Assembly (NCBI GenBank): GCA_036873755.1
Contig: JAVTVY010017323.1
Span: forward strand, 1-64,000
Source of the DNA: Hanleya hanleyi
Taxonomy: Eukaryota > Mollusca > Polyplacophora > Lepidopleurida > Hanleyidae
Direction: 5' to 3'
Length of the DNA stretch: 64,000 nucleotides
The notes under the pieces were generated by a model that saw only the letters and a list, made by a program, of their open reading frames with translations, had not been told where the DNA came from and did no database searches. This document shows positions 31,904 through 44,833 of the stretch, piece by piece (position 1 is the first letter of the stretch; each line of letters starts with the position of its first letter). The position numbers were made by a program, and so were the translations under genes.

Positions 31904-32279
31904 CTGCATCAACAGAAAGACAAGAGTAAAATTACCTACAGTGCCAACCGATTGAGATATACTGTGGACAATCATCCGCATTGGTTGGTGTTGTGAGGAA
32001 AAGACTTGCATTATTAGAATGAAGCAACTAACAACCAGAATCATTCTTACATATGCACGATTTATAATCGCTCACATCAAAATCCTTTTGTGAATGTGAT
32101 TGCTCTGCGGCAAAGAATTTTGTTGTGGATATTAGTTTACTTTTCGCCCACAACTCTAAACCAAACCACTATCATCAAATAATTCTATCAGTGTTAGCGT
32201 TTTCAACGTCCAACTTTAGCTACATATCTGGCTCGATCTTCAGTGCCAGAGATAAATAGTACTGCAATATGGTGCATGA

Positions 32280-32570
32280 AATTAGAGTAATTCTGCACTT
32301 TGAATTGAAAGCATGAAACTTGGCACATTTATAGTACTAGATCGTATAATTATAATTTGCTATGGACACACTTGAAATTATTCCAAGATGGCTGCCTAAT
32401 TCAAGATGGCCGCTATTGTAATGTAGAAATCAGGAGGACATTGGGGATCTCTTATTTTTGCTCTTACTCCAAAGGCTAGGGAGTTGACAATTTCTATGAC
32501 ATATCTTGGACTCAAGCGCTATAGCAATATGTAAAAATTTATCAGATTACCAGCGTCTTTTCCGTCATTC
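32280..32570. repeat. MITE-like fragment with CAAGATGG runs
   Basis: CCAAGATGGCTGCC/CAAGATGGCCGC and the following GTAATGTAGAAATCAGG... block reappear inverted at 37,080-37,210. Confidence 0.55.
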
Positions 32571-32639
32571 ATAATTCAGCCGTCGTCCATTAAAGAATAT
32601 CCGCGTCCATAATCCAAAGACCTATTCCATATTCCATAT

Positions 32640-33880
32640 AACAGTATTAGTTACAACATATATAAGTGGGAAGAGGTGCCGACATACTGACAGATTCACA
32701 TGACTTCACAGTATAGTCTTCCGGTTAACCTATTCTAAAGCACATACCAAGAATCTAACGATTCGTGATATGTGTTGTATCTCAGGTACGCTTTTATTGT
32801 ACCTGTTCATGTGGCGACTTGGATGATATGATCACACGGCTCCTAGCACTGGAATAAGCGGTATTAGCTACAAATCTAGAGAGCTATGATGAAAATACTC
32901 TGACAACTTGTATATTGGTAATTGGTGAGCTGTTTCGCTGTGACAACTCGTACACTGGGGATTGGCGAGCTGTAACGTCGTCAGATGAAAATGACGGCAT
33001 TTAAGACAAAAGACTAGTCTGTAAGGCCCGATGTCGACCCAGCATCAACTTTCCACCAATGCCAACATATATCAAAGACCAAAAGGTCTGAACAGGGGGC
33101 GGATCTCGAGGACGAAACGTCCACCAGCAGAATCTCGCCATATACAGGTAAAAATTAAAACACATAGAAGGGAAGTGGGAAGAGGTGCCGACATACTGAC
33201 AGAGTCACATGACTTCACAGTATAGTCTTCCGGTTAACCTATTCTAAAGCACAAACCAAGAATCTATCGATTCGTGATATGTGTTGTATCTCAGGTACGC
33301 TTTTATTGTACCTGTTCATGTGGCAACTTGGGTGATATGACCACACGGCCCCTAGCACCGGCATAAGCTGTATTAGATACAAATCTAGAGAGCTGTGATG
33401 GAAATGCTCTGACAACTCGTATATTGGTAATTGGTGAGCTGTTTCGCTGTGACAACGCGTACACTGGGGATTGGTGAGCTGTAACGTCGTTAGATGAAAA
33501 TGACGGCATTTAACACAAAAGACTAGTCTGTAAGGCCCTATGTCGACCCAGCATCAACTTCCCACAAATGCCAACATATATCAAAGACCAAAAGGTCTGT
33601 ACAGGGGGCGGGCCTCGAGGACGAAACGTCCACCAGCAGAATCTCGCCATATATAGGTAAAAATTACAACACATATAAGGGAAGTGGGAAGAGGTGCCGA
33701 CATACTGACAGAGTCACATGACTTCACAGTATAGTCTTCCGGTTAACCTATTCTAAAGCACATACCAAGAATCTAACGATTCGTGATATGTGTTGTATCT
33801 CAGGTACGCTTTTATTGTACCTGATCATGTGGCAACTTGGATGATATGACCACACGGCCCCTAGCACCGGCATAAGCGGT
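32640..33880 (-). repeat. 510-bp-family repeat, ~2.4 tandem units
   Basis: AGACTAGTCTGTAAGGCCC at about 33,011 and 33,521 gives a 510-bp period. Each unit has the hairpins AGACC-AAAA-GGTCT, GGACG-AAA-CGTCC and GGTACGC...GTACC. Orientation is minus relative to the copy at 23,640. Confidence 0.85.
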
Positions 33881-34059
33881 ATTTGCACCAAATTCAAAAA
33901 GACAGTCATAGTATACATAAACAGAGGCTAGTTTCCTGCCAGAGAGAAGCGGTCAACAGTTTTCAATGATGCCGGCAAGACATCATGATGTCCCAAAAAT
34001 ATCAAATCCGTATCGCTGATCAGTATTCTTAATCCATACTAATCGTTGTAAAGTCGTCA

Positions 34060-35240
34060 TCTAGGGAATGATGTATCTCCGTCACGCCTTGATTGTGACT
34101 GTTCATATGAGCATCATGAGGATCTTGAAGTACATGGGTTCATACGGCCCCTAGACCCGGGTTAAGCGAAATTAGACACAAGTTACGAAACGTAACGCCA
34201 TAGATATTGCACGCTACGCTCGTATTTTGCTGTCAGCATGCGATATGTATCGCCAAATTTGAGAAACTTTGAGTGGAGGCGCTTGGTGGTATAACCCTGT
34301 TTGATAAGTTTCTGCAACAGTGTTTTATGACGTTTATTAAAATCGCCACATTTAACACAGGATCTAGCCAATGCTACTAGGCGAGATATGTATACGCCAT
34401 ATGCAGGTTCCACTGGTATATTACTGTCCAGAAAGGGATAGTTTACGATGTCGAAATTGTAATCATCTCTTTTGTCATAAAGTCGACGAAAGAAAATGCC
34501 CGCCTCATTTTTATAGAGATATAGATTTCAATATGATGTGCCTGTAGGGCTAATTGTAGTTTCCTTCAAATCCAGTGAAGGTGGATATATATCCTTCACT
34601 AGATCGTTTATATAGCGATTATCCGCAGCGAGAAGATCGTCTATATAGCGTTTGGTGAATGAGAAGGAACGGGCTTTGAATGGATCGTTTTTTGAAAGCG
34701 CCTGCATATCATCATATTCATAAGAGAACAGATACAGGTCAGCCAACAGGGGTGCACAATTAGTACCCATTGGAATACATATATGCTGTTGATATATTGT
34801 GTTGCCAAATTTCACACAGATACTTTTAATGCGAAATTCAAGCAACCCTATAAACAAGGAAACATCCCATGAATGATACATCTTGTATGTAGTAGCGCTA
34901 AAGAATGTTTTATGGCTTCCGACATTGATATATCTACGATCAATTTTCTTGAACAGAGATACTATTAACGAACTTAGACAGCCAGTAAGGTCCTGATGAG
35001 GGATTGTAGTATAGAGAGTCGAGAAATCCCATGTGGATACATGTCTGTACGGTATGTGACCTTCAGCATCAAGTTCTTCCATAAGACATTTTGAGTTTTT
35101 CAATATCCACATGAATTCAACGCCAGAGTTTTTAGAAATAGTGGCGCAGTACCTTTCCCAAAATGCTTTTACCTCTTGAAGGGCCCTCGTCAGCAGGGTT
35201 GAAAGAAGTTGCCTTAATGGATGTCTTAAGGACGTCACAT
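34060..35240 (-). pseudogene. Penelope-like retroelement, RT fragment
   Basis: The main frame (35,238-34,528) has STWDFSTLYTTIPHQDLTGC, IPMGTNCAPLLADLYLFSYE and the catalytic RYIDDLL, the diagnostic set of Penelope-like RTs. The thumb continues in a shifted frame (about 34,500-34,183) with EPAYGVYISRLVALARSC. The element is 5' truncated near 35,240 and no GIY-YIG endonuclease is visible. Downstream (34,060-34,180) the sequence resembles part of the 510-bp family (CGGCCCCTAG...TAAGC), which suggests that family derives from this element's 3' region. Confidence 0.85.
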
Positions 35241-35789
35241 TGACCTCATATCATAAAAATGCTTTTTAGGGCTGATTTTCAGTCAGATTTTTGAAATTTT
35301 TTATTTAGGCTATTTTGTCCGAAAAGATACATAATATAAATTAGGAAGTATTTTTTTTATGTGAATTAAAATAATTGTGTGCACTTTCATGCGTAAAAAG
35401 GCAGATATTTTAAGAAAAACGACGAAAACACAACTTTTTAGTTACACCACATATGCTTGGCCTTTACCGCCATATCTACAGAACCGTGTTAGGTCCACTG
35501 ACTACATTTTAGAAAACATTTATTCATCTTGGCATAGGTCAGATGCTTCGGCCTAAATTTTACGGAATTATGCCCCTTTTCGGATATAATAATCTCTGAT
35601 TTGTCATTTCAATACGCGTATGATCTATAACTAGATGAGTTTCCAAATTTTGTGTATACCTAACCCGGTTCTGCAGATATTGCGCTAATGAAATGACGGA
35701 CGTACTTGACGATAGTATACGTAGGCCATAAAACGTCCACCTGCCTGCTGTTGGACGTTTCATCCCCGAGGCCCGCCCCCTGTACATAC
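35241..35789. repeat. MITE-related fragment, no gene
   Basis: GGGCTGATTTTCAGTCAGATTTTT is mirrored at 36,985-37,020, consistent with fragments of the same piggyBac-like MITE family. The rest is AT-rich, without genes. Confidence 0.45.
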
Positions 35790-36720
35790 CTTTTGGTCTT
35801 TGATATATGTTGGCATTGTGGGAAGTTGATGCTGGGTCGACAACGGGCCTTACAGACTAACTAGTCTTTTGTGTTAAATGCCGTCATTTTCATCTGATGA
35901 CGATACAGGTCACCAATCCCCAGTGTACGAGTTGTCACAGCGACACAGCTCACCAATTACCAATATACGAGTTGTCAGAGTATTTCCATCATAGCTCTCT
36001 AGATTTGTATCTAATACCGCTTATGTCGGTGCTAGGGGCCGTGTGGTCATGCCATCCAAGTTGCCACATAAACAGGTACAATACATATCACGAATCGTTA
36101 GATTTTTGGTATGTACTTGAGAATAGGTTAACCAGAAGACTATACTGTGAAGTCATGTGGTTCTCTCAGTATGTCGACACCTCTTCCCACTTCCCTTACA
36201 TATGTTGTAATTTTTACCTGTATAGGGCGAGATTCTGCTGGTGGACGTTTCGTCCCCGAGGCCCGCCCCCTGTACAGACCTTTTGGTCTTCGATATATGT
36301 TGCCATTGTGGGAAGTTGATGCTGGGTCGACATCGGGCTTTGTGTGAAATGCCGTCATTTTCATCTGACGACGATACAGCCCACCAATCTCCAGTGTACG
36401 AGTTGTCACAGCGACGCAGCTCACCAATTACCAATATACGAGTTGTCAGAGCAGTTCCATCATAGCTCTCTAGATTTGTATCCAATACCGCTTATGCCGG
36501 TGCTAGAGGCCGTGTGGTCATGTCACCGAAGTTGCCACATGAACATGTACAATAAAAGCGTACCTGAGATACAACACGTATCACGAATCGTTAGATTTTT
36601 GGTTTGTACTTTAGAATAGGTTAACCAGAAGACTACACTGTGAAGTCATGTGGCTCTGTCAGCATGTTGGAATCTCTTTCCATTTCCCTCATATGTGTTG
36701 TAATAATTGCCTGAGAATTA
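35790..36720 (+). repeat. 510-bp-family repeat, ~1.9 tandem units
   Basis: Plus-oriented copies of the 32,640-33,880 units, on the other side of the Penelope-like fragment. The GGACGTTTCGTCC hairpin is at 36,244-36,256. A second copy of CACCAATTACCAATATACGAG follows 480 bp after the first. Confidence 0.83.
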
Positions 36721-37215
36721 TGTCCAAAAAAATTGGACAACTGAAACTTTACAGCCAATGATATTGGCGTCATTCTGAGCCTATTTGCATACCTCTCCAA
36801 ACAGATCATGAGTAAATTCAAAATGGAGGTCATAAGCTTGTGACTAAATAGTTGTATTTCCCTCATTTTTCTGAAACTATTTGTGTTTTTTCTTATGAAA
36901 GTGCTCACAATTATTTTAAATCATATCAAATAATTATTTGCTAATTTATTATGTAGTTTTCCCGGGGAAAATAGCATAAAAAGAAAATTTGAAAAAAATC
37001 TGACTGAAAAATCGACCCCGAAAATCATTTTTATAATATTACGTCATTGTGGCGTCATTGAGGGAGTCATCTTGGAACTTATTACATTTTTTTATAACAC
37101 TTGAGTCCAAGATATTTCACAGAAAGTTTCAATTCAATAGCCTTTGGAGTAAAAAAAAACGTTAGGGACCCCAAATGACCCCCTGATTTCTACATTACAA
37201 TGGCGGCCATCAGCT
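36721..37215 (+). repeat. piggyBac-like MITE relative, fragment
   Basis: ATTGGCGTCATTCTGAGCCT with TTTGCATACC...CTCC matches 39,165-39,200, and the CTTGAGTCCAAGATATTTC tail matches 32,500 inverted. No intact TTAA ends. Confidence 0.55.
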
Positions 37216-38221
37216 TTGCAACAACTTGGTCGAGTTACCGAATGCCCTGTTTGACTATTTTGTTCTCGGAGATTTAATAACATAAGTTTCGTCTCTTCGC
37301 ATGAAGCACACGCGGCCAGCACGAGTAACCTGCATTCAAAGCTATCAGTTATGAAATGGTTAATTATCTCGCACCGATCGGTTGATAACAAGAGGATAAG
37401 ATGTGATTATGTCATAATACTATAAGACCTTAGTAAACAAAATTATCACTAACAGATAACATGTGTGGTTAAAGTTACCCACTACCTCAAAGTTAGACTG
37501 CAAGAACATACCAACATTCCTCTGCAAAATCTTGTTATAAAACACCTCTTCCAATATTTCCAATCGCGCATTGCTTGTTCGATCAGCCTACCCTGATATA
37601 TCGAATCCGTTTTGCCTGGCTTCTAATGCTATTCCCCATGATCTCTCTCTGCCCTAAGGACGCTCTGTATAACGTCTGTATTGGGGACAGTTTGAGCATT
37701 CCTACTTAATTAGCTATGTGTACTTAGCGCGAAGCTTCTCACCTTGGTTTTAACACTGGTCCCTGATTGAAAATCTGTCCGTGCTGCAAACGTGTTCATT
37801 GGAAGTTTTTTTTATAGTTCATGAATGATAGACGACCCCCTTCTCTTCTGTGACCTACTGGATAGTTAAAAATAGTTTCGCCATAGTCAGGTGGCTCAGC
37901 AAGCTACCAAACTTCCATCACTTGAGGCATACCGAACAATATCAGAAAGAGTGCCCCTTGCTCTGGACCGCGTGAATCGGAGTATTATCGTTGAAATAAT
38001 AGCTACTTCTCAGTAGCTTTGTCATTTTCACCATCCTTGAGGTTAGGAAGCTAAAACTTACCAAATTATATCTTTACAAACCAGAGACATATATTTACCA
38101 CAAGGCGAGGTATGGCTACCGTGCGCTTCTGCAATTTTCATATCAAATATCTGCCGTTTCATTTTTATTTATTTTTTTACAAATATTTGTCTGAATTTCG
38201 ACAATCAATACCGAGGTTAAA

Positions 38222-38490
38222 AACAAGCTTCACAAGTTTAAAAAAACTATAGGTTATACTGGCCCTGGCATCCAGAAGCGTTTTGAACAGGCTATGATCA
38301 GACTGACTCACGAACATTTATTATAAAGGAATCACTCCCGAAGTGTATTCCATGTCATGTGAAACTCACAGTTAAAGATATTTTGATAAACTGTTTAGAT
38401 TTAAGGTTTCGAGAGATTCTTTTTACCGAGTAGCTACTTTAGAAAATATTTTTAATCGTGTGAGAGAAGATTTGATTTGAGCCATTGGTT
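38222..38490 (+). pseudogene. LINE 3' fragment, same family as 15-17 kb
   Basis: GTTTAAAAAAACTATAGGTTATACTGG...CATCCAGAAGCG and the ATTCCATGTCATGTGAAACTCACA block parallel 16,870-17,050, the post-RNase H region of the decayed LINE. Heavily mutated. Confidence 0.7.
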
Positions 38491-39050
38491 TATTCCGTCT
38501 TCTCGAGTCGCCTTTTTTATCATGCAATCGAGCTGGCTTAGCTGGTTGTGGCACTTTCCGCTCGCTCCCCAAATCATTGGCAATTACAGTATATTGGTCG
38601 TCATCAAATATATGTCGACATTTATTTATTTATTCATGTGAAGATTTCCTCATATTCCTCATGTGACGCGGGCTTGTTTTTTCGAATTCCATCAAGTCTC
38701 GTATCTCGAGTTATGTTTCAATCACCTTTCTCAAAGATCGTGGTGATGAAAATTTAACTTGAATTATATTTGAGAAAAATTATATCTATTGTGTCCGATC
38801 AAATCTGTGGTAGTGTCTGTGAATTATGATTTCTTCAATGAAATTATTCGAAATACATGCACCCGCAAAGAATTACATTAAGCAATATATAAAATAAGAT
38901 AACAAACAAATATGAGGATAATTTGACCAGAAATGTTGGTTATTAAAGCAGATTTTAAATGTATTCCTCGGTTCCGTAAATGCATGGTAGCAACGTGTGT
39001 TGCTACAGGTATGTATCTCTCAAGTGCATAGTGGCAACATATGTTGCCGT

Positions 39051-39535
39051 TTAACCCTACCAGGCCTGAGGGGCCAAAATGACCTCTCTACCAAACTCTC
39101 TGTGCTATCTCCGGAACGACAAAAAATTTAGAGCTGATACCCCGTGACTTTATAGTTTATCCTATTGGAGTCATTTTGAGCCTATTTCCATACCCCCTCC
39201 CGAGCAGAGGATCATGGGCAAATTTAAGATGGCGGTCACGTGGGGTACCAGAAAAAAATGTTTCGTCATTTTTATTTAAAATTTCTGATTTTCCGCCGTC
39301 AAAAGTTGGCGAAATCTATTTCATTTCACATCACATTAATATTTACTAAATAAAAAATTCAAAAAATTTGACCGAAAAATCGACCAAAAATGCCGTTTTT
39401 GAAAATAACGTCACTGTGACGTCATCAAAGCGGCCATCTTGGATATTTTAAAACATTTTCAGGTAGAGCTTGACTCAAGGGTATAGTGTGGTTCAGCCCC
39501 CAGTTCAATGGGTAATAAAATAATTAGGTAGGGGG
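39051..39535 (+). mobile_element. piggyBac-type MITE, copy with one intact end
   Basis: TTAACCCTACCAGGCCTG at the left matches the terminus at 17,789. The interior (CATTTTGAGCCTATTTCC, GGGTATAGTGTGGTTCAGCC) is the inverse of 17,900-18,200. The right TTAA end is missing. Confidence 0.65.
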
Positions 39536-41142
39536 AAGCGAAATGGCAATCGTTGAAGTCCCTATGCAATGGAAAATTCGGCGTATACGATTATACGATG
39601 CAATTAAATATTCGGGTAATGGTTCTCAGAAGGACGCTTCCACTTGTACGCCTCCTTGTCGTGACAGAGGTGGTCTCCTGCGTCGTAATGGTACAAGCAT
39701 ATTTCATTGCCGAATGTATCTTGGTACGTCCTACGCGTTCGAGCAACTCAAGTACGCCCGAGAAAATAAACTCTTCGCGCATTCACAGAAGTTGATCCAG
39801 AATCGTTACGCCGTCAGTATTCATCGAGAGACTGACCAGTTGAAGTGTGGAATGTTTAAGGGATTGTTTTACTAACCTCCATAGAAATCACCAATCTGAT
39901 GGTCTTGGCCTCCATTCTCATTTACTTATATTTGGCAGTGATATGTTCTAAGACTTTGGCGTGCATCAGCATCACATCGGGTTCACCCGAATTTTCTGAA
40001 CTTTCCGACTGATGTGTTGTATCACCAGTTTCATGCATCACCACCGGATTGACCTAACCGCAATTCCTTTTTATTTTGTGGCTGCAAACTGTGCGTACAA
40101 ATGCAGCTACATTTGTAAAATTTAGCCTAAAGAGCGTGCAGCCACATTTCAGGTAATACCCTTTTGATGATAAATAACAAACTGAAATGGCTCGGCAAAC
40201 ATAAACAGGCTGTAAATGTAGCCACTTTCCACGCAGGCGAACTCCAAGAATAAAAAAAATCGGTTTTTGTCCTGACCCTGTACTTACCTCGCACTTACCG
40301 ATAGATGGCGGATTTATCGGAACTCGCAGGCTTGTCCCAACATTAGATGATTATGACAACATCACATAATATCGTTTATATTGGACAAAATAACTGTACG
40401 GATGGAAACTAATCACGAATATAAATCTTTTCCATGCAGATATTTTGTCGTTGTTGTACCATAAAGCCTGTTTTCCCGCGAACGAGTTTAGCGATTGGCT
40501 AACCACTTGGTACAAACGTGGTTTTGGTGAAGCAACTCGACAAATCACAGCTCGCTTAACAACTGTCGTCTGCATGTCGCCTCTTCGAAGATGGCGGAAT
40601 ATTTCTCTGCGACTTAGACCATGTTTTAGACAAATTCTAAGCGAATTACATAATGAATAGTTCCCATCCATACTTGTTTAACTAAATAGTGAAGCAGAAA
40701 AAGACATTGTATGTTGTATCGAGTGCAGTGTGCAAGCAGATGCTCCTGTTTTCAACTGAACGACCGCGAATAACTTCACTATTCTGTTCGTATGGTGATT
40801 TTCGATATTTTATTATAGGTTTGAATGTGGCTACATTTATGGTCTTTCAAATTATTCTGTCGATTCTTCGAGCAGCTTATTAAGGCAATGAAATGTTTTC
40901 AATTGAATGTGGCTATTTGCAACATGATGATCAGCTACGCCGTGGAGCGATGCATTTTGACATACACGGTGAAGTTGTCCATGACGGTCATGAGTTTACC
41001 TTGTATAGTAACGTCGATTTGTGATCACATTGTCTGGAGGAGCAAATTGATGAGACCATATTCTTCATCTTTAGCCAGGGGATGCAATCCCTGTAGATCA
41101 TTTTAACCCTGACGTTCAGGTCCATATAGTTGGAAACCTTAC

Positions 41143-41290
41143 CTTTTATCAGCAATTCAACAGAAGCGCCATCAGAAAAAATGCGGTCGACATCGACAAT
41201 ATAGCGGTTTTCAACCGCCGTCTGTGTGGGTGGTATTAAGAAGAGGGATAAATCCCCTTCGTGAAACGCTTTATCCGTGATGGGCGCCAT
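41143..41290 (-). CDS. Candidate first coding exon of an unrecognised gene
   Basis: ATG at 41,290 (context ACATGG) opens MAPITDKAFHEGDLSLFLIP, then TAVENRYIVDVDRIF, and ends at AAAAG followed by GTAAGGTTT, a good splice donor at 41,142. That is 49 codons plus one base. The sequence looks protein-like but matches no family I know. It lies inside the large SLC16 intron on the same strand. No downstream exon was identified. Confidence 0.35.
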
Positions 41291-41479
41291 GTTATAGCTT
41301 GAAGGTTATCCGTGCCCTTCGATTAGCGAGCGGCAAGGTGACGGTTGAGGCCACACGCTTCCTATTTACAAGTTTCAGTGGCTGCCAGATGAATAGTCAT
41401 GGGTTTGGCTTTTTTTGCCTTCGAACCCCTGCTCCGGAATAATCAATGTAAACAGGACAATACCTCAAATAATGTCCGT

Positions 41480-41725
41480 TTTCGCTTGAATGCTTGGTAA
41501 AACTGGAGTAGAAGTTGGAAGACGAAGATTTCCCAACAAGGCATTCATACAAATCATTGATTATTTCATACCCTTATCTGTTACTGCAAGACAGGTTAGA
41601 TGTCTAAAAAACCTAAAATCCAAAGTTAGAAACGGGAAGTGGAAAGTCGGAAGTTGAAAATGGGAAGACGAAAATGCCCCTTCCCGGCTTTCGTACAAAT
41701 CCTTGAGTATTTCATACCCTTATCT
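41480..41725 (+). repeat. Imperfect direct duplication ~170 bp apart
   Basis: GAAGACGAAGATTTCCC...ACAAATCATTGATTATTTCATACCC (41,517-41,578) is repeated as GAAGACGAAAATGCCCC...ACAAATCCTTGAGTATTTCATACCC (41,662-41,722). Confidence 0.7.
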
Positions 41726-42714
41726 GTTAATTCGAGTCAATCATAATACATATTTCGGGGGTTCAAGTATTCACAGAGTATATATCTCATCGAGTGAATA
41801 TCTCGTACATGTCATGTCATATCATGTAATAGAATAATAAATTCGAAAATAAAACCGGCAGCGATACCAATACTCAGTTGGATGGATATTCTCCAGTTTA
41901 TTTCTTAACGACCTGCACATTTCTGTCTTTTTGGCAGCTAGTTTCCGCTATTGTCATTCGGCTATAAACATGTATGTTGGAGAGCGAACTTCACGATATT
42001 TTGAAGATTACTGCTAACGTATCCTGACCGGATTGCTGATATGATATTCTCTATGTTGATATTTGATATCTCAGTGTTTGTTTCTTTATTGTGATCTATT
42101 ATTGTCCAATTGATGGAGATCGTACTGTTGATAACATCTTAGAGAATGAATTGTTGATGCGACATCCTAGAGATTAAACTGTTGTGTTTATCAAACTGTT
42201 GATGAAATAACTTTCGAGACAAAGACTAGTTTAGCCATCAAAGGGAATCGAATCCACGACAACTGTACCAATGGCCTCGGGACTCATTATTCATTATTCA
42301 CTTCTGAAGTCAATCTCGAGGTGACTGGCTTCAGAACTCCTTGTACTGTCGTGTTAATTTGGCAAAGTTCGTATTTCCACAATCCGAATGTCAGACTTTA
42401 TGGTGAGGGGCCAACAAAATACTATCCGCAGGAGGGCCCATGTTGTGTTGACAGGCCAGAAGGCGACATAAGGATGCTTTATGAACATGCTTCCCTGCAA
42501 TTTGAATATTAGATATCTAACGTCGCAAGCTGGACAAAACGTGTATGAATTCACGTTTCAAATACCACTGAGAATTATCTTTACTGTCAACGGCACACAT
42601 ATATTGGGTCCTCTTTTTCTAACGTTTTCACTGCACAACCTTTACATGTATGAGCCTACGATTAATGCAGCAGTATGATGTGTAGGCTTTAACGTGTGTG
42701 CGAGTTAGTTCCTG

Positions 42715-44300
42715 TCGTTGTTTCCTTCCCGATCGCATTCCAAAATCTTTGTACACCTCGCGAACAATGTAGAGCGTCATCAATTATGTCGCATTTATTG
42801 CTAAAATTCTCCCGTAGATCCAATGCGTTTGTCCCGGGTCCTTGTGCATTGAACAAACCTCAATTCACAGACATGGTGATCTATTCAAGATATCTTTCAA
42901 ATATAATTCGCAATATAATTCAAATTCAATTATCACCACCGGAACAATAAAAAGGATATTTTACGTTTACCGAAGTAAAAACTATATTTGTGTTAGAGTA
43001 ACAACGCTATTACTACTGATGAAGTCGATGTCCCATCACACGCGGCAGTCCCCCTTCCCCTGCCCTGCGAGCAAGCTAGCTCCAAGGAGAATGTTAAACA
43101 CGGATAAATACAAAAACCCGCGAATATAACACTAAGAAATTCCGGTCGCTGATTTTTACTTAATTGATGTCGATAGACATTTCACAAAACATACGGTACT
43201 CATTTTCAAATTTTGATTTTGAACAAATCGATTCATCAAAACGTTAGCAATGTTACAGTATACAGGTCGGGTACCAAAGCAGGTAGCAGAGGGTAGAAAA
43301 ATTCAACAGCTGTTATTTTGTTCTAACTTTGTGTGGACTGAGCGAATAGCAAATTGGTTCGAAGACATCATATAATCATATACTTCACCCTTATTTCTAA
43401 TTGTCCCATCTCTCAAGACGCTGGACCCGGGCCCCTGTAATTCAGTGGAGTACCAATTCGAGAAAAGTTATTTACCACAAACCCCGTTTCTGTTGCAATT
43501 TTTGTCTAGGTTTGGTGATTTTCTTGCTGGATTGACTGGACTATTTGTTCCCATCGTTGTTGCCCTTCCCGATCGCATTCTAAAATCTTTGTACACCTCG
43601 CGAACAATGTAGAGCGTCATCAATTATGTCCATTTATTGCTAAAATTGCCCCGTAGATCCAATGCGTTTGTCCCGGGTCCTTGTGCATTGAACAAACCTC
43701 AATTCACAGACACTGTGAAAGATGTGTACCTATTCAAGATATCTTTCAAATATAATTCTCAACATAATTCAAATTCAATTATCACCATCGGAACAATAAA
43801 ATGGATATTTGACGTTTACCGAAATAAAAACTATATTTGTGTTAGAGTCACAACGCTATTACTACTGATGAAGTCGATGTCTCGTCACACGCGGCAGCCC
43901 CCCACCCCCTGCCCTGTAAGCAAGCTAGCTCCAAGGAGAATGTTAAACACGGATAAATACAAAAATCCGCGAATATAACACTAAGAAATACCGGTCGCCG
44001 ATTTTTACTTAATTGATGTCGATAGACATTTCACAAAACATACGGTACTCATTTTCAAATTTTGATTTTGAACAAATCGATTCATCAAAACGTTAGCAAT
44101 GTTACAGTATACAGGTCGGGTACCAAAGCAGGGAGCAGAGGGTAGAAAAATTCAACAGCTGTTATTTTGTTCTAACTTTGTGTGGACTGAGCGAATAGCA
44201 AATTGGTTCGAAGACATCATATAATCATATACTTCACCCTTATTTCTAATTGTCCCATCTCTCAAGACGCTGGACCCGGGCACCAGTCATTCAATGGAGT
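42715..44300 (+). repeat. 839-bp tandem duplication, two near-identical copies
   Basis: CCTTCCCGATCGCATTC begins copy 1 at ~42,724 and copy 2 at ~43,564; homology runs to ATTGTCCCATCTCTCAAGACGCTGGACCCGGGC at ~43,433 and ~44,282. Differences are single bases and small indels (e.g. a 9-bp insertion near 43,718). The ORF of 84-113 residues in each copy follows the duplication and shows no family features. Confidence 0.88.
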
Positions 44301-44833
44301 ACCAATTCGAGATACACTCGTCAGGTCCAAGGTTCAGTAGCCAGTTTCTTGTGACACAGACGTGCTAAACAGTTTTTAATGATGCGGGCAAGACATCAGC
44401 ATGCTCTCATAATCATACCTGTATTTCTGATCAGTATTCTCTCATATATAGACAGATATATTTACACTATGGTCAATATAACAAGCCATTTTCAGACATA
44501 TAAATTCAGCCTGTTGACGCTATTTTCCAGTGCATGAAGACGAAAGGTTTGCTTTGGAGTCATAATTCACACTACCATCTCACCAACCTCACGAAGGCAC
44601 ACCTATAAATATGAACTTCAAATTATGAACCTGGTGAACATGGGATTCGACTTACGCAGTTCATGCCCTATTGGTCAATATTCACGAAGCATCGAACAAT
44701 TATATTAATATACCTTAGTCGATTGTGGACAGTGATCGATCTCAACTTTCTCTGGTGTCTCAAGTTATGTACATTATAATTTTTTTCTGATATGTTTTAT
44801 GACAGAATACAGCAAGATGTATGTGTGACTTAC

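Larger units (their letters stand above)
31904..44833 (-). other. 12.9-kb last intron of the SLC16-type gene
   Basis: The boundary sequences GTAAGT (donor, 44,833 side) and GATGCAG (acceptor, 31,904 side) agree in phase. The contents, all described separately, are 510-bp-family arrays, a Penelope-like element, MITE fragments, a LINE 3' fragment, a candidate exon of another gene and an 839-bp tandem duplication. Confidence 0.75.

Noticed and set aside
33085..33130. Possible hammerhead ribozyme (GACGAAAC)
   Set aside because: The GAAAC word is there, but the CTGANGA core and stem II are not in the right place; GGACG-AAA-CGTCC is a plain hairpin.
36140..36485. Several 66-110-residue frames on both strands
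   Set aside because: All fall in the 510-bp repeat family and recur wherever it does.
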